The notes: generated from the sequence alone by a model not told the origin. 64,000 bases of DNA from Puccinia triticina (GCF_026914185.1 NC_070563.1:310001-374000), one strand, 5' to 3'; positions 1 to 10,189 are shown, counted from the first letter of the stretch. Translations and numbers: made by a program.

Positions 1-1155
1 GGTCAGGGTGTGCACCCAGCGTTCTACGTCATTGACCACGTATGAAGGCGGGCATCGGGGGTGGTGTCGGAAGATCCAGCTGTTCATCCACCGATAGAAG
101 CCGTTAATATAACATCTCATCTGCGGGAAGATGTACGCCGCGTGACCCAGACGTCCCGCCATGATCTTGGCTTCGTCGTAAGTGAACGGCCGGGATTTGT
201 CGAGGAAACTCTTCATTTGGGAGAGTCAAAGTTCTACTTTTGCGTCGGGTAGGCGAACGGTCTTGTCTTTCCCGTTCCAAATGAACCCGAGGAACTTCTG
301 CTCATCAGCGAAGGGTGAGTACTTGGATTTGTTCGTTAGGACGCCAAGTTCGGCTGATCTTGTCGCCACGTTGTCCATGCACACTGAGGATTCTGGTTCT
401 TTCACAAACAAGTTATCATCGACCCACCTAAAGATCGTGGTGAGATCGAATTCATGTAGCATGATGCGTTTCCATCCGTCGGCTGGCCTGCCGAAGGATC
501 CGCATCCAGCGACACCGCCGAAGGTGATCCTGGTGTCTAAGAGAAGCTTGTCGTCGAATGTCAACGTTAAGAGGTAAGGCCATTGATCCGGTCTAGTCGG
601 GATTTGTCGGTACGCCTTTTCCCAATCAAAGAGGGCTAATTGGCAAGGTTTGTCCCGTGCGCGGAGGAAAGCTGACACTACCCTGAAATCATCCCAAGTT
701 GTGGTGAAGTCGGCCTTATCAACAAAGGAGTTTACAGAAGGAACTCGCGGGTCGTGCTTTGGGAAGGATAGGTCGTTGATCGGCCTTACCGATCCATCAC
801 CGTTCACTACAGCTCCCAGCGGACTGGTCCGGAAGAAAGGGAATCTCTCTGCGACTTGCTGATGGGAATAAGGCCCATGCATCCGGCCGCGCTCGAGTTC
901 TAGTTTGAAAGACTTTTCAATCTTTTCTTGAGCTAACAAGGAGGACAAGTGGTTAGGTGGGGTATACCAACGTAAGTCATCCTCTAGGCGGTGCGGGGGA
1001 ATTCCCTGGTCGAAGCCGTGCTTGAACCCCGCTAAGACATCATCAAACTCGGGTAGAAGGCCTGCATTAGCCAAGGCTTTTTCCCACTGTGGAATGTTCA
1101 TTTCGCACAAAACCTCCGTGGGCCATAGCGGTTCTAGAGCGAATTGGGTCATCAT
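1..1155 (-). pseudogene. DIRS-like reverse transcriptase/RNase H (partial, in-frame stop)
   Basis: The reading frame starts at an ATG and runs 309 codons to a TGA at 226-228. It then continues open in the same frame to the window edge with a typical RNase H-side segment (GRLGHAAYIFPQMRCYINGF). Reverse transcriptase motifs seen: RPINDLS, the catalytic block LALFDWEKAYRQIP, ITFGGVAGCGSFGRPADG, the active site RWVDDNLF and KFLGFIWNGKDKTVRLP. This set resembles DIRS/Ngaro tyrosine-recombinase retrotransposons more than Ty3 or copia, but the diagnostic recombinase would lie beyond position 1. The gag-like ORF at 1605-2996 lies upstream on the same strand. The TGA makes this copy probably inactive. 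Confidence 0.75.
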
Positions 1156-1604
1156 ATCTCAGTAACGTTCTAATTCCATTAAAGGAGAAACGGTGGTAAA
1201 TCTTGTTTCATCTCTTTCCCACTTCTTTTTTTTTTTTTTTTTCGAAGACTTACCGGGGTGTCCCTCTTCCTTCTCTCCTATGATCTTAACATCTACTCTC
1301 CTACTCTTAGGGGCACTCTCACTGCACTGGGTGGCACTGCCTCTGCTTATTGGAACGGGCCTGTCAAGTCTTCATTAAACGGATAAATCCATACAACATT
1401 AAACATGAGAAAGAACACCATGCGTAAGTGGCCAAAACAAACAATTGTGCGGAAGGAAGAATTATTAGGACGCTTGGGAGGAAGGGCAATGGGAAGCTTA
1501 AAGAAAGGGGGAGTCCATGTGTAACATATGATACCGGAACAGGATGCGCAGCGCGGGCAGGTGACAAAAACCATGGAGACAAAAAAGAAAGAAACCAAGC
1601 AGGC
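1156..1604 (-). other. DIRS-like gag to RT spacer
   Basis: Non-coding spacer between the gag-like and RT frames. It has a poly-T tract on the plus strand around 1226-1242 and, on the minus strand, a GTAAGT donor-like hexamer at 1248-1253. That would allow a spliced RT message, but I cannot place an acceptor with confidence. Confidence 0.35.
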
Positions 1605-2996
1605 CTACAATGGGGCTGGGTTGTTCTGGGCAGGACCGCCTCGCCGACCTCTGAAGTTCGCAGGGGGGTTGGATCTTCCACCTGAAGGGTTGTAGAAGGC
1701 CCGGTCTCCTCCGAAATAGCCCCTCGATCGTCCGCCTCTCTGTCTCTGAAAGCTTTCGCGTGACGGTCCTTGGGCCGAACTCGACTGGGAGAAATCCGGT
1801 CGCCCCTTCGGAGCGCCTGTCGCGGGGTCCCACCCACTACGCTCTCCTCCAGCAACATACGGGTTGTCTTCAAAACCTAGCTCGCTCTTCTTTCTCACAT
1901 CGTCGTAGCACTGGTCGGCGATGTCCTGACGGAAGACGGAGATGTTGGGAACAAAGGTTTCATCTCCAACAGTGATGTGGTGGGCGAATGTGTTGGCCCG
2001 CATTTGAATGTCGTAGCGGAGGGCCGCGAGAAAACAGACATTCAAGTGGATCCTGTCACAATTAGCTTTGTGAGCTAACAGCCATTCAGCGAAGATCTTG
2101 AAACCGTATACGTCCCGGATGCAAACATGAAATTCTCTGTGAGCAACCGTCCAAGCTCCTAACGACAATGACCATTCGCTTGGATAAGGAAGACCAAAAT
2201 ATCTCAATCCCTTCTCAGAGCCATTTTCTTCAGATCTGGACCGGTTGACGGCATAATACAACATCACATCTGCTTGCCACTTGCAATTGAAGATCGTCAG
2301 AGGGATTGGGGCCTTGAGCTCTTTGAGATTCTTGTTGAAGAACGGAGTGAAGCCGACGCTGACGTGTTGATTTGCACACCCGATCTTGAAGGAGAGGCCT
2401 TTCTGCTTTGACTTAGTCTCTGACTGCTCGACCGAGATTTGACCGGAAGTGGTCGGCGGAGGGGTTGAGATATGGGAAGGGTTCACTGTAATGAAGCTTG
2501 GCATGGTGGACGGATGGGTGGATGTGCTGTCGATGGTAGTAGACTGGGCTGGCATCTTGCTACTATTGACAATAGAAGTGTACATATTGTAGAAGAAATT
2601 GGCTCGCTCTACGTCGCCGTCGTTATCCGCTTCATTAGCCTTGAGCCATATTGCGTCCCTGTTGTCATTTGAGGGGCCTATTTTTTCAATAGGAGGAGTT
2701 TCTGCAACCGGGGGATGACAAGTGACGATCTGAAAGTCCTTATCACCGAGCAACTCTAAGATCTCTTGCTCCGGATCATCAACCAGGTCGTCGGCAGGGA
2801 GCCTGGGGGCCTTCGGGACGGCTTGCTTATCAGATTGATCTGGCTGCTTCTTCGTCGACTTCTTCTGCTTCACCGCAGGATTCGCTTTAGCTCGAGTGTT
2901 CTTAGCAGGACCGGATACGGGTTCAACTGCTGGAATATCTGATTGTGGTTCTATATCAGTGACTATCCGACCGGTAAGGGAGCGGATTCTAGTCAT
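1605..2996 (-). CDS. DIRS-like element gag-type ORF1
   Basis: A 463-codon ORF starting with ATG. The N-terminal ~75 residues are Lys/Ala/Pro-rich and basic (KQKKSTKKQPDQSDKQ). The centre (about residues 215-370) is a globular domain with a Trp-rich stretch (SEWSLSLGAWTVAHREFHV). The C-terminal ~80 residues are RGG-type (RGGRSRGYFGG), suited to binding nucleic acid. No CCHC knuckle is visible. It lies just upstream of the reverse transcriptase on the same strand, as expected for ORF1 of a DIRS-like element. The Gag role is inferred from position and the RGG tail, not from a recognised domain. Confidence 0.6.
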   Translation of the reverse strand: MTRIRSLTGRIVTDIEPQSDIPAVEPVSGPAKNTRAKANPAVKQKKSTKKQPDQSDKQAVPKAPRLPADDLVDDPEQEILELLGDKDFQIVTCHPPVAETPPIEKIGPSNDNRDAIWLKANEADNDGDVERANFFYNMYTSIVNSSKMPAQSTTIDSTSTHPSTMPSFITVNPSHISTPPPTTSGQISVEQSETKSKQKGLSFKIGCANQHVSVGFTPFFNKNLKELKAPIPLTIFNCKWQADVMLYYAVNRSRSEENGSEKGLRYFGLPYPSEWSLSLGAWTVAHREFHVCIRDVYGFKIFAEWLLAHKANCDRIHLNVCFLAALRYDIQMRANTFAHHITVGDETFVPNISVFRQDIADQCYDDVRKKSELGFEDNPYVAGGERSGWDPATGAPKGRPDFSQSSSAQGPSRESFQRQRGGRSRGYFGGDRAFYNPSGGRSNPPANFRGRRGGPAQNNPAPL

Positions 2997-3220
2997 AAGA
3001 AATCTAGCTTACCTTGGGGCACCAGAGATTCTTTGATACTCTGCGCTTCTACTTGTGAAGCCTTACCGGCCGACGTGAGAGGTAACTCATCACTAGTAGG
3101 TATGGGTTGACTCGTGGCCGTAGCCGTCAGATTTGCCATCCCTCCGGCAAGGGTAGGGAGGTCTGAGAGCTTCTCTGCTGGAGCTTTAGGAACAGAGTTC
3201 TTGGAAAGGGATTCGGACAT
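2993..3220 (-). CDS. small ORF overlapping the DIRS-like ORF1 start
   Basis: 75 codons from an internal ATG (MSESLSKNSVPKAPAEK) ending ...GKLDFL. Its TGA overlaps the ATG of the 463-codon ORF as ATGA, so the two frames are offset by one base. The composition (Ser/Thr/Ala/Pro/Lys) matches the start of the next ORF. It may be the true N-terminus of one Gag split by a frameshift, or an upstream ORF coupled by termination-reinitiation. The frame is open upstream to an ATG ending at 3367, but that part is Phe/Pro-rich and looks like leader. Confidence 0.4.
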   Translation of the reverse strand: MSESLSKNSVPKAPAEKLSDLPTLAGGMANLTATATSQPIPTSDELPLTSAGKASQVEAQSIKESLVPQGKLDFL

Positions 3221-3769
3221 GGCTTGATACGCGATTGAAGTCGGTGGGAAGAGGGGAGTAAAGAGGACTGGTCGGTGTTGCTGATGAAGGTGAAAGGGGA
3301 AGAGTGGAGGAGTCGAGTTTCTGAAGGGAAAAAAAAAAAAATGGAGTAGCTGAGTTCGTGGTTTCAAAGGATAGCGGTCGACTCTTCTGATGGAAAGCGA
3401 GAAATCGAAAGAAAGGGGAACGGCAATGAGCGATACGCGCTCTGAGACGGGAACGAAGGACTGGGTGAGACTGATGGGTCGGAAGCCGCTGGTCGTACCA
3501 GTGGCTTAAGTACTCACTCGTCTGCCCTGGAGCGCCCTTGGGCGTCTCTGCGGTCGGTCCTCTAGTCCGCATGTGGGTTCGTCTGCGGTCCTCGGTCCCG
3601 GGCCATATCGCGTAACTCCGCCTCGTCGTACGTGCGCGTATCGTGGTTTGTAGTTCGGCTAGGTGTCCGGTCTCAGGGTTCGTATGAGAGTCCACCTAGC
3701 TGTTGAGTGGAGGGGGGCGCCTAGCATGGACCTTAGCCCCTTCTGCTGCGCGCCAGTAACTCCCAATAA
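3221..3769. other. DIRS-like leader or flank, no gene
   Basis: Upstream of the minus-strand DIRS-like ORFs. Homopurine runs and CpG-rich sequence are visible. No convincing gene is seen on either strand; it probably holds the element's 5' end. Confidence 0.4.
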
Positions 3770-4884
3770 ACATAACTCGCCCGGGCCGGTCATCTGGCTG
3801 GTCACATGACGACCAGCCAAGTTGTACAGCTTGATGAACGGCGAGCCGCGGGTCATCAGGACGCACCGATGACCGGACAGCTGGGCGGTCATCAAGGTAT
3901 ACATGCCTCGATGACTGGTCAGACGGCTGGTCGTCAAGGCAGACAGCTCGATGACTGGAGCCGGCCGGTCATCAAGACGGTAGACACTCGATGACCGGCC
4001 ATCTAATCGCTCATTAAGGCACAGATACAACTCAATCACCGGCCAGCTGGCTGGTCATCGAGGTGTTCTTGATGTCAAGGTACATGTACCTTGATGACCA
4101 GCCATCTGAGCAGTCATCGAGGTATACACCTCAATGACCGGCCAACTGGCTGGCCATCAACATATGTATCTCGATGACCAGCCAGCCGGCTGGTCTTCGA
4201 GGTATGAATGTACCTTGATGAACCGACCCGAGCTGGCCGGTCATCAAGGTGTATGCCTTAATGGCCGGTTGGCTCCGGTCATCAATGATCAAGGCCTTGA
4301 TGACCGGCCGGCTCCGGTCATCAATGATCCAGCCTTGATGACAGGGATGATCAAGGTGTATGCCTTGACGACCGGCCTGCTCCGGTCATCAAGGTGCCTG
4401 TATACCTCGACGACCAGCCAGCTGACCGGTCATCAAGGTACAATTTTGATGGCCAGCCAGTTGGCCGGTCATTGAGGTGTATACCTTGATGACTGGTCAG
4501 ACGGCTGGCCATCGAGGTATACATGTACCTCGATGACCGGAGCCAGCCGGTCATCAAGGACACTTCAATGACCAGCCAGCTGGCCGGTCTGAGGTGATCG
4601 AGGTGTATCCTTGATGACCGGTCATTGATCAGTGTCTGCCTTCTTGATGACCGGCCGGCTCCGGTCATCGAGCTGTCTGCCTTGATAACCAGCCGTCTGA
4701 CCAGTCATTGAGGCATGTGTAGCTCGATGACCGGCCAGCTGTCCGGTCATCGGTGTGTCCTGATGACCCGCGGCTGTCCGGTCATCGGTGTGTCCTGATG
4801 ACCCGCGGCTCGCCGGTCATCAAGTTGCACAACTTGGCGGGTCGTCATTTGACCAGCCAGATGAACGGCCCGGGTGAGTTATGT
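3770..4884. repeat. Foldback element: array of GACCGG/CCGGTC palindromes
   Basis: The two ends are inverted repeats of ~110 bp: 3770-3883, starting ACATAACTCGCCCGGGCC, against about 4737-4884, ending GGCCCGGGTGAGTTATGT. The right end also carries a ~35-bp direct duplication near 4741-4810. The whole interior is degenerate palindromes of the type TTGATGACCGG-CCAGCTGG-CCGGTCATCAA, roughly every 50-60 bp, separated by short spacers that are often AAGGTATACATG-like. There is no coding content; the ORFs here are repeat artefacts. No clear target duplication was found. The inverted ends argue for a transposed or palindrome-amplified unit rather than a simple satellite. Confidence 0.8.
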
Positions 4885-6114
4885 GTATCATCACCCCGAA
4901 TGATGGTTTCCGGGGGCCGCACGAGTTTTCCGGGGGCCGCGCGAGTTCCGAGGGAAAACCACTGGCTGTGGCTGCGGAGAAAACCACACCCATTTGCAGG
5001 TGGTGTAACCCAATGGCTAAAGGCTACCTTAAGATTGACCTTGATCTTGTGTAAGATCCTGTGCTCAAGTCCTCCTGTTGTCTTATAATATTACTTTTAT
5101 TGCAATCATCAATTTATATGTACTAAACTGTATGATTTCACACTTATTATGTATTTACCTTGATTGAGAATAATAATTTACTAATGGAGTATATCTCTCT
5201 ATGGATTTACCATACATAGAGAGATTACATAATTATTCATGTAATTCCTCCTCCGAATTCCGTGGACCTCTTGCCCCTCCTTGGAGTTAAGGATCCCTCT
5301 GGGGCCTTGACTCAAAGGAGGATCAGGTCCCTGTAATATAAAAGGGGGGGATCTTTCCTCTGGAGAGATCTTTCCCCCAAGATTATTACCATACAAACCC
5401 GCCAACCTTACTACAAATCAATAGTGAGTGGGGTTTACAATAATCAACTAACTTTCTCTTTCCCTTACAGCTTTTCTTCGACCTCAACTCGTGTATTTTC
5501 TAGTTACAGGTGATTGTTATCACACCTGTAACTTAGAAAATACCCTCTCATTGTTTGAAGCTACAGCGCCTGGCTTGAGTCATCGCCGCGTCCCCTTACA
5601 TTTGTAAGGGAGCTAGCCCCTCCGCTGCTCAGCGTCAAGGTGTGGTTTATTCCCACTGGCTGTAATAGCTATAGTGCGGCCCTGATTCCGTTAGCCGCTG
5701 CCCAAGCCGCTACCGCGTGTAGTCCAAAAACCCATCAGCCCCTCGTCACATAAGAGACAGGAGCTGACAGGCAGTCAGGATGGAGGGTGAGGCTGAAGCG
5801 ATGGCCAGGTGGGTCTGGACCTGATCGAGATTGATTCTGGGGGCCGATTGTGGCGACAAGAGTCCAAGGAGGTGGTGGCGGCGGCTAGGTTGTGCTGAGC
5901 ATTGGCAGAGCTGTCATGGCTGGGCTTTTGAGATTCCTGTGCGAGGGCACAACAGTTTTCTGGCTGGCCTTCTGTCCCTGCTCGACGCACTCAGCCAGCA
6001 GCAGCAACTGGCTCCCAAAGTCCGGGTCCTTGTCCTCCTCGTTTTTTGGCGGTGGTTGTCCTCGTGGTGCTGACGATGAGAAGAACCAGTCCATATTGTG
6101 ATCGAAGGGTCTTG
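4885..6114. other. Non-coding flank, LTR-like in part
   Basis: No supported gene. It contains a TATA-like TAATATAAAAGGGG near 5333-5346, a pyrimidine tract ending TTACAG, and palindromes at 5492-5542 and around 5597-5617 (CCCTTACA/TGTAAGGG). This resembles the promoter part of an LTR, but no paired copy is present. The last ~350 bp have open minus-strand frames of unknown origin and form the target into which the Ty3 element inserted. Confidence 0.4.
5492..5542. repeat. Near-perfect hairpin
   Basis: Arms GTATTTTCTAGTTACAGGTG and its complement on the other side, with a single-base indel and an ~8-10 nt loop. One of the strongest isolated hairpins in the window. Confidence 0.75.
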
Positions 6115-6118
6115 CCGT

Positions 6119-7106
6119 TGTGGTGGCCCCCAGGATCATCAAGACTCAAGTTTATTTTCACTTCCCAAGACTCAATTTCCACGCTGGGGTGGACAGAAAT
6201 CCGTCATTGGGTCCCGCGACTCAATGAAAGTTGATTAGGTAATCCAACATTGGGTCCCGCGACTCAATGAAAGTTGATTAGGTAATCCAACATTGGGTCT
6301 TGCGACTCAATGAAAGTTATGGTGCAGTCCCGACTCCCCAGGCCTCAAGATCTCTTCTCATCACATTTCCACCTTCAACTGGCTCCCCTATCTCTCCTTT
6401 TCCTTCTGTCCATTTTCCCATCTCCCTTCCTTCTCAGTTCCCCATGCCTCTTCAGCTTTCTTGGTCCTAACACAGCGCCTGATGTGGGTTTATTTCCTTG
6501 TTTGTTTCTGATTTCTTTCTCTTCTGTTTGTTCTGCCTGTCTTGAGTGTTTTCTGTTTTCTCTTTCCTCCCTCTGGTTCTTTTCTTCCTGACTCATCAAG
6601 CTGTGTTTTCCTTAATTTTCCCTTGTGTTGTTTCCTTTCTTCTTTTTTATCTTGTTTGTTGTGAGTGTGTGCGCGTGTAGCGCGCGGAGGATGTGATGAA
6701 ATGTATGTGACATGTCGCCTGGAGTCCAAGTTCAGCTCGAACTTGGATGATGGGTGGCCATGGCATTCTGATCCCCGGAATACGGACCATCACTGAGCTT
6801 ATAGATCCTATCTTCAGAGTTTCAACTTACGGGCTCCGCCCGCCGATCATCCTTCATCAGAGTTTTCCGGATCTTTTTCCTTCCTCTTCCTTAAGATCAC
6901 ATCTCCCTTCCCCTCAAACAAAACAACTGCCGCCGAGGATCCAAACCCCCGGCAAACTTCTCAAAACCACCCAAAACCCAATAGCTATCCCTGATCCCCC
7001 CCATTTTCAGCGCTCATCACCACGGACCACCCAGCCACGAGGGCAGCCTAAACAGCACCCATCCCCTCACACGACTGCCTCCGCTTGTACGGACAGGAGT
7101 CTCTCA
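6119..7106 (+). repeat. Ty3 5' LTR
   Basis: 988 bp, TG...CA. It aligns with the 3' LTR throughout. It lacks a ~38-bp stretch near the left end and a 14-bp T-rich insertion that the 3' LTR has, so the pair has diverged by indels. It includes a U3-like tandem repeat and a long pyrimidine-rich middle. Confidence 0.92.
6207..6318 (+). repeat. 43-bp tandem repeat in the LTR
   Basis: Three units of ATTGGGTCCCGCGACTCAAT plus a spacer ending TAGGTAATCCAAC; the first and third are partial or variant. The same triplet recurs at about 14,996-15,108 in the 3' LTR. Position near the LTR start suggests a U3 enhancer-type repeat (inference). Confidence 0.8.
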
Positions 7107-7108
7107 TT

Positions 7109-7159
7109 TGGTCCCCCAAGCCGGGATCAAACCAGCGACCTCAAGATTTACAGTCTTGC
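7109..7159 (+). other. Extended primer-binding site copied from tRNA-Tyr(GUA)
   Basis: Two bases after the LTR the sequence starts TGGTCCCCCAAGCCGGGATC. Read on the minus strand this is the 3' part of a tRNA: anticodon arm CAAGA-CTGTAAA-TCTTG (anticodon GTA), a 5-nt variable region, a T arm GCTGG-TTTGATC-CCGGC, GGGGG, discriminator A, then CCA. The CCA and the absence of the usual tRNA-Tyr intron show that it derives from mature tRNA. A normal primer site is about 8-18 nt; this one runs about 50 nt. The remaining 5' half of the tRNA is not recognisable, so it is not a functional tRNA gene. Confidence 0.85.
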
Positions 7160-7548
7160 TACTGTGGTTTTGAGGCCGTTTGGCGGTTATATCTTCTTTG
7201 TTTTTTCTTCTTGACACTATCATCCATCGAAATTCCTGAGAATCTTGGCTGAACCTATTTGGCTCTTCTCCCTCCGCCACTCTCAAGTACTGACCGCATC
7301 CGTCGCTCGCCACTCTTCTAGAGGACTAGCCCTTGTTTCATTGGATCAAGTAGTTTCAGGATCCGGCTTCTTTCTTTTTCTTGTTTTTTTTTTTTTTTTT
7401 AGGTGTTCAGCAGCGGGGCATTAGGGGTATAAAAGTAAGTCCCCTCCACTTAGTAGCACCGCCGAAGCTTCTACATTGTCAAAGCATCATCGCCACTTCG
7501 TGAGCCGCCCCCGTTCGCCTGGCTGTTTCCAATTTCAGATCGCTTGCA
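7160..7548 (+). other. Ty3 leader
   Basis: Untranslated leader between primer site and gag. It holds a T19-type tract near 7384-7400 and a copy of the module ...AAAAGTAAGTCCCCTCC (7427-7445) that recurs inside pol and in the 3' UTR. No gene. Confidence 0.6.
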
Positions 7549-9717
7549 ATGGCTGACGCGGTGGGAGATCCTCGACCCGTCAAAATGAAGAAAATAAAAC
7601 CGCAAGACGGTCTGAAGTTTGACGGCTCAAACGTTGAGCGGTTTCTAGACGACTACGAGCTAGCGGCCGAGCTAGACGAAGCCTCAGATTACGACAAGGC
7701 CCGTCAAGTCGTGCGTTTCGTCGAGAATGGCGAGACAAGAGCTGTTCTCAAGACTTTGGAGGGGCATAAGCCGCCCGACTGGTCCAAACTGAAGGCAGCC
7801 ATGCTCGCCTATTGGGCGGACGTGGACACGGCAGTTTTCACAGAGCGCGACGTTGCAAATCTAGTTGATAAATGGACAAAGAAGGGCGGTGTCTCCTCTG
7901 TAGCGGATTATCATGACTTCCGCAAATCGTGGGACCCTATCCAGGCCTATTTAGTCTTGAAAAATCATGTCGAATCCAAGGAAGAGCTGAAAAAGCAGTT
8001 CTATCAGGCGTTCTCAACAGGTTTTCAGGGTTGCATTAGGGATCAACTGATCAAGGATAACACGCTGGTGGTGACGGTCGATAACCGCGCCAGGCTCCCA
8101 TCCTTCAAAACCCTCCGCAGCGCTGTAGATACTGTCATGAAGGGACAGATCTCCCTCTCCTTTGAGGATACGCGATCATCAGCTCCTGTAGCGGCTCCCT
8201 TTCAGGAGGCGAACGAAACTATGAAGAAGATGCTCTCCGATCAGCGGCCCCCAGCCGCTTCTTCGTCCCCCAAACCAGAAACATCAATGGAAGACCTCAC
8301 TAAAATGTTTAAAGCATTCGAGCAGTTCATGAAGCAAGGAGGCGCGAAGACGAGCTCATCGACGGAAAGGGGGCCGATGATTTGTTATTACTGCCATCGA
8401 GAGAATCACGGAACCCTCCGCTGCGCCGAACTACAGAAGGATCAGGAGGCGGGTCTAGTCGAGAAGAAGGGTAATAACTTCTTCCTGCCCAACGGGGCGC
8501 TCATTCCTTTCGATCGCACTCGCCCAATCCGCCACGTAGTGGCCTCCTTTCCATCCAATCAGGCGTCAAGTTCTCGGGCTCAGTCTCCCGGGCCTCGTCC
8601 GTCATCTCACTCGGCCTCCGTGGAGTTTAAGGCCAGCTGTGGGTCTTTGGAGCAATGGTACCCCTCTGCGGTTTCATCTCAATCGTTCTCGGGTGGGTAC
8701 GACTCGGAAGCGGCAGGCAGGAAGAGACATGAGGAGTCGAGGCCTTACAAAGCTCCTTTGGCTCCGCCATCCCAGGCTAAACGGCCGCTTCGTAAGCCAG
8801 CAGCTGCTCCTAGCGGTCCCACGGAGCCTGATGTAGTGGATGAGCAGGAACTTTTCGAGCGGATTATGAAAGATCCCGATCCCCAGCCCTCTCCGCCGAA
8901 GGACTCTCCAGTCAGGCCAGTCACACCGCCTAAGGGTGCGGGAGCGCAGCCGAAGGTCCGCTTCGAGCGGGACGTCTCACGGGACCACCCAGACGCGGTG
9001 GAGGGTTTCGTCAAGAAGATCTTTGAGCTTCCAGTCACGACGACAGTAGCGGAAATCTGCTCAGTCTCTCCGGCGGTATCGGATGGCGTTAAAAAATGGG
9101 TCTCGCGGCGTCGCGTGGAGGTAGGCCCAGAAGAGTTGAAGGTGCATTCGGGCACTTTGGCGGAGGGTCGCAAGTTCAGAGAATCCTTGCCGGACCCCTG
9201 TCTATACTCCTGTCCATTAGGTTATCTAGCGTGTTTGGTCGGAGCAGGCAAGAATACGGCGTCTCCGTTGATCGACTCAGGCTCGCAGCTCAATATCATC
9301 TCAGACAGTCTGGCAAATCGTTTCAACCTCACACCGCGGGTCAATTTTAGCTCCGCGGTATATGGCATCAACAATCAGGCCTGCGAGTTGATCGGAGTCG
9401 CGGAGGACGTTCCGATCCGGGTAGGAAAGACCATTGTGGGCAACTGCCACTTCTGGATTACCCGCCAGGAGAGTCCCTTTATCCTAGGTCGGCCTTTCTT
9501 AATGGATTTCGAGGCAACCCTTTTGTTTTCCCCCACCGCGGGGGAGAGGATCATCCTTCCCGATTCCGAGGGCAGGAACATGGAGTTCTCACTCTGCCCG
9601 GTCAAGAAGGGTCGGTGGGAGCGGGAATTTCCGGCGCATGGTCGGAAGGCAGTCTTGACTCACTGTGGGCGCATTCTGGAGTTGCCCGAGGGGGCGGAGG
9701 ACCCGTCTTTTTTATGA
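7549..9717 (+). CDS. gag-PR: Ty3 Gag-protease
   Basis: 722 codons from ATG (MADAVGDPRPVKMKKIKP). Residues ~20-190 are a Gag capsid-type domain with the usual W/Y-rich helices (HKPPDWSKLKAAMLAYWADVD). A canonical CCHC knuckle follows at ~residues 279-292 (CYYCHRENHGTLRC), then a Pro/Ser-rich linker. The C-terminal ~180 residues contain a retropepsin-type protease with catalytic LIDSGSQLNIISD and the flap-side motif FILGRPFLMDF. The frame ends TCT TTT TTA TGA, so the stop directly abuts a slippery heptamer. No internal stops; the product is probably intact. Confidence 0.92.
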   Translation: MADAVGDPRPVKMKKIKPQDGLKFDGSNVERFLDDYELAAELDEASDYDKARQVVRFVENGETRAVLKTLEGHKPPDWSKLKAAMLAYWADVDTAVFTERDVANLVDKWTKKGGVSSVADYHDFRKSWDPIQAYLVLKNHVESKEELKKQFYQAFSTGFQGCIRDQLIKDNTLVVTVDNRARLPSFKTLRSAVDTVMKGQISLSFEDTRSSAPVAAPFQEANETMKKMLSDQRPPAASSSPKPETSMEDLTKMFKAFEQFMKQGGAKTSSSTERGPMICYYCHRENHGTLRCAELQKDQEAGLVEKKGNNFFLPNGALIPFDRTRPIRHVVASFPSNQASSSRAQSPGPRPSSHSASVEFKASCGSLEQWYPSAVSSQSFSGGYDSEAAGRKRHEESRPYKAPLAPPSQAKRPLRKPAAAPSGPTEPDVVDEQELFERIMKDPDPQPSPPKDSPVRPVTPPKGAGAQPKVRFERDVSRDHPDAVEGFVKKIFELPVTTTVAEICSVSPAVSDGVKKWVSRRRVEVGPEELKVHSGTLAEGRKFRESLPDPCLYSCPLGYLACLVGAGKNTASPLIDSGSQLNIISDSLANRFNLTPRVNFSSAVYGINNQACELIGVAEDVPIRVGKTIVGNCHFWITRQESPFILGRPFLMDFEATLLFSPTAGERIILPDSEGRNMEFSLCPVKKGRWEREFPAHGRKAVLTHCGRILELPEGAEDPSFL
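9708..9714 (+). promoter_or_regulatory. -1 ribosomal frameshift site TTTTTTA
   Basis: T TTT TTA read in the gag frame is a perfect X XXY YYZ heptamer, immediately followed by the gag TGA. A -1 slip gives F-F-M-K-G-V and enters the pol frame, which is open across this point. A possible downstream stem pairs GGGGTTG near 9720-9727 with CAACCCC near 9782-9790, with a long loop. Confidence 0.85.
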
Positions 9718-10189
9718 AGGGGGTTGGTCCACTAGCCGGCAGTTTTAATTTAGGGCCTCGCACTCTGTCAGCGGATTCAACTCAACCCCTAGAGGCCCAC
9801 AGTGGTAGTTTCTTTTCAACTTGTTTTCAAACTCCGTCTTCCATTTCGTCCGCTCAAAACATCAAAGCTCAAAAACATCAGCAAAATCAAAACCCATCAA
9901 AAAAATTTGTTTCGTCGGTCTTTCAGTCTCCGTTTCCGTCTCTCTCAAAATCGCCTTCTCTCGACTTTTCAAGAAGGACCCTCCGGCCGCGCGCTGCTAG
10001 CGCGGGAGTGGATTTGCAGCATGGGCTTTCCGCGGGGGCACAAGGTACAAAAGTAAGTCCCCTCCATGGTATGCATCTCCGGGTAGATTCTACCGTCAAA
10101 TCAAAAACATTACCATTGGCCACACTCGTGAGCGACTCGCCGGACCTTTGTTTGTTTCCCAGTCCAGGCAACTCCCTTCCTCTCTCATC

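Noticed and set aside
3659..4668. Several ORFs on both strands with periodic MTG(Q/A)L-type sequences
   Set aside because: Artefacts of the palindrome array; the same repeat is open in several frames.
4990..5080. A tRNA-derived SINE head (TGGCTAAAGG and GTGCTCAAGTCC as A and B boxes)
   Set aside because: The boxes only loosely match consensus and no second copy or tail was found in the window.
7109..7190. A minus-strand tRNA-Tyr gene
   Set aside because: Only the 3' part is present, it has an encoded CCA and no intron, and it sits exactly at the retrotransposon primer site. The 5' acceptor and D arm are missing.
6310..7214. Plus-strand ORFs at 6310-6591 and 6747-7214, repeated at 15,101-16,085
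   Set aside because: They lie inside the Ty3 LTR pair and are conserved only because the LTRs are.
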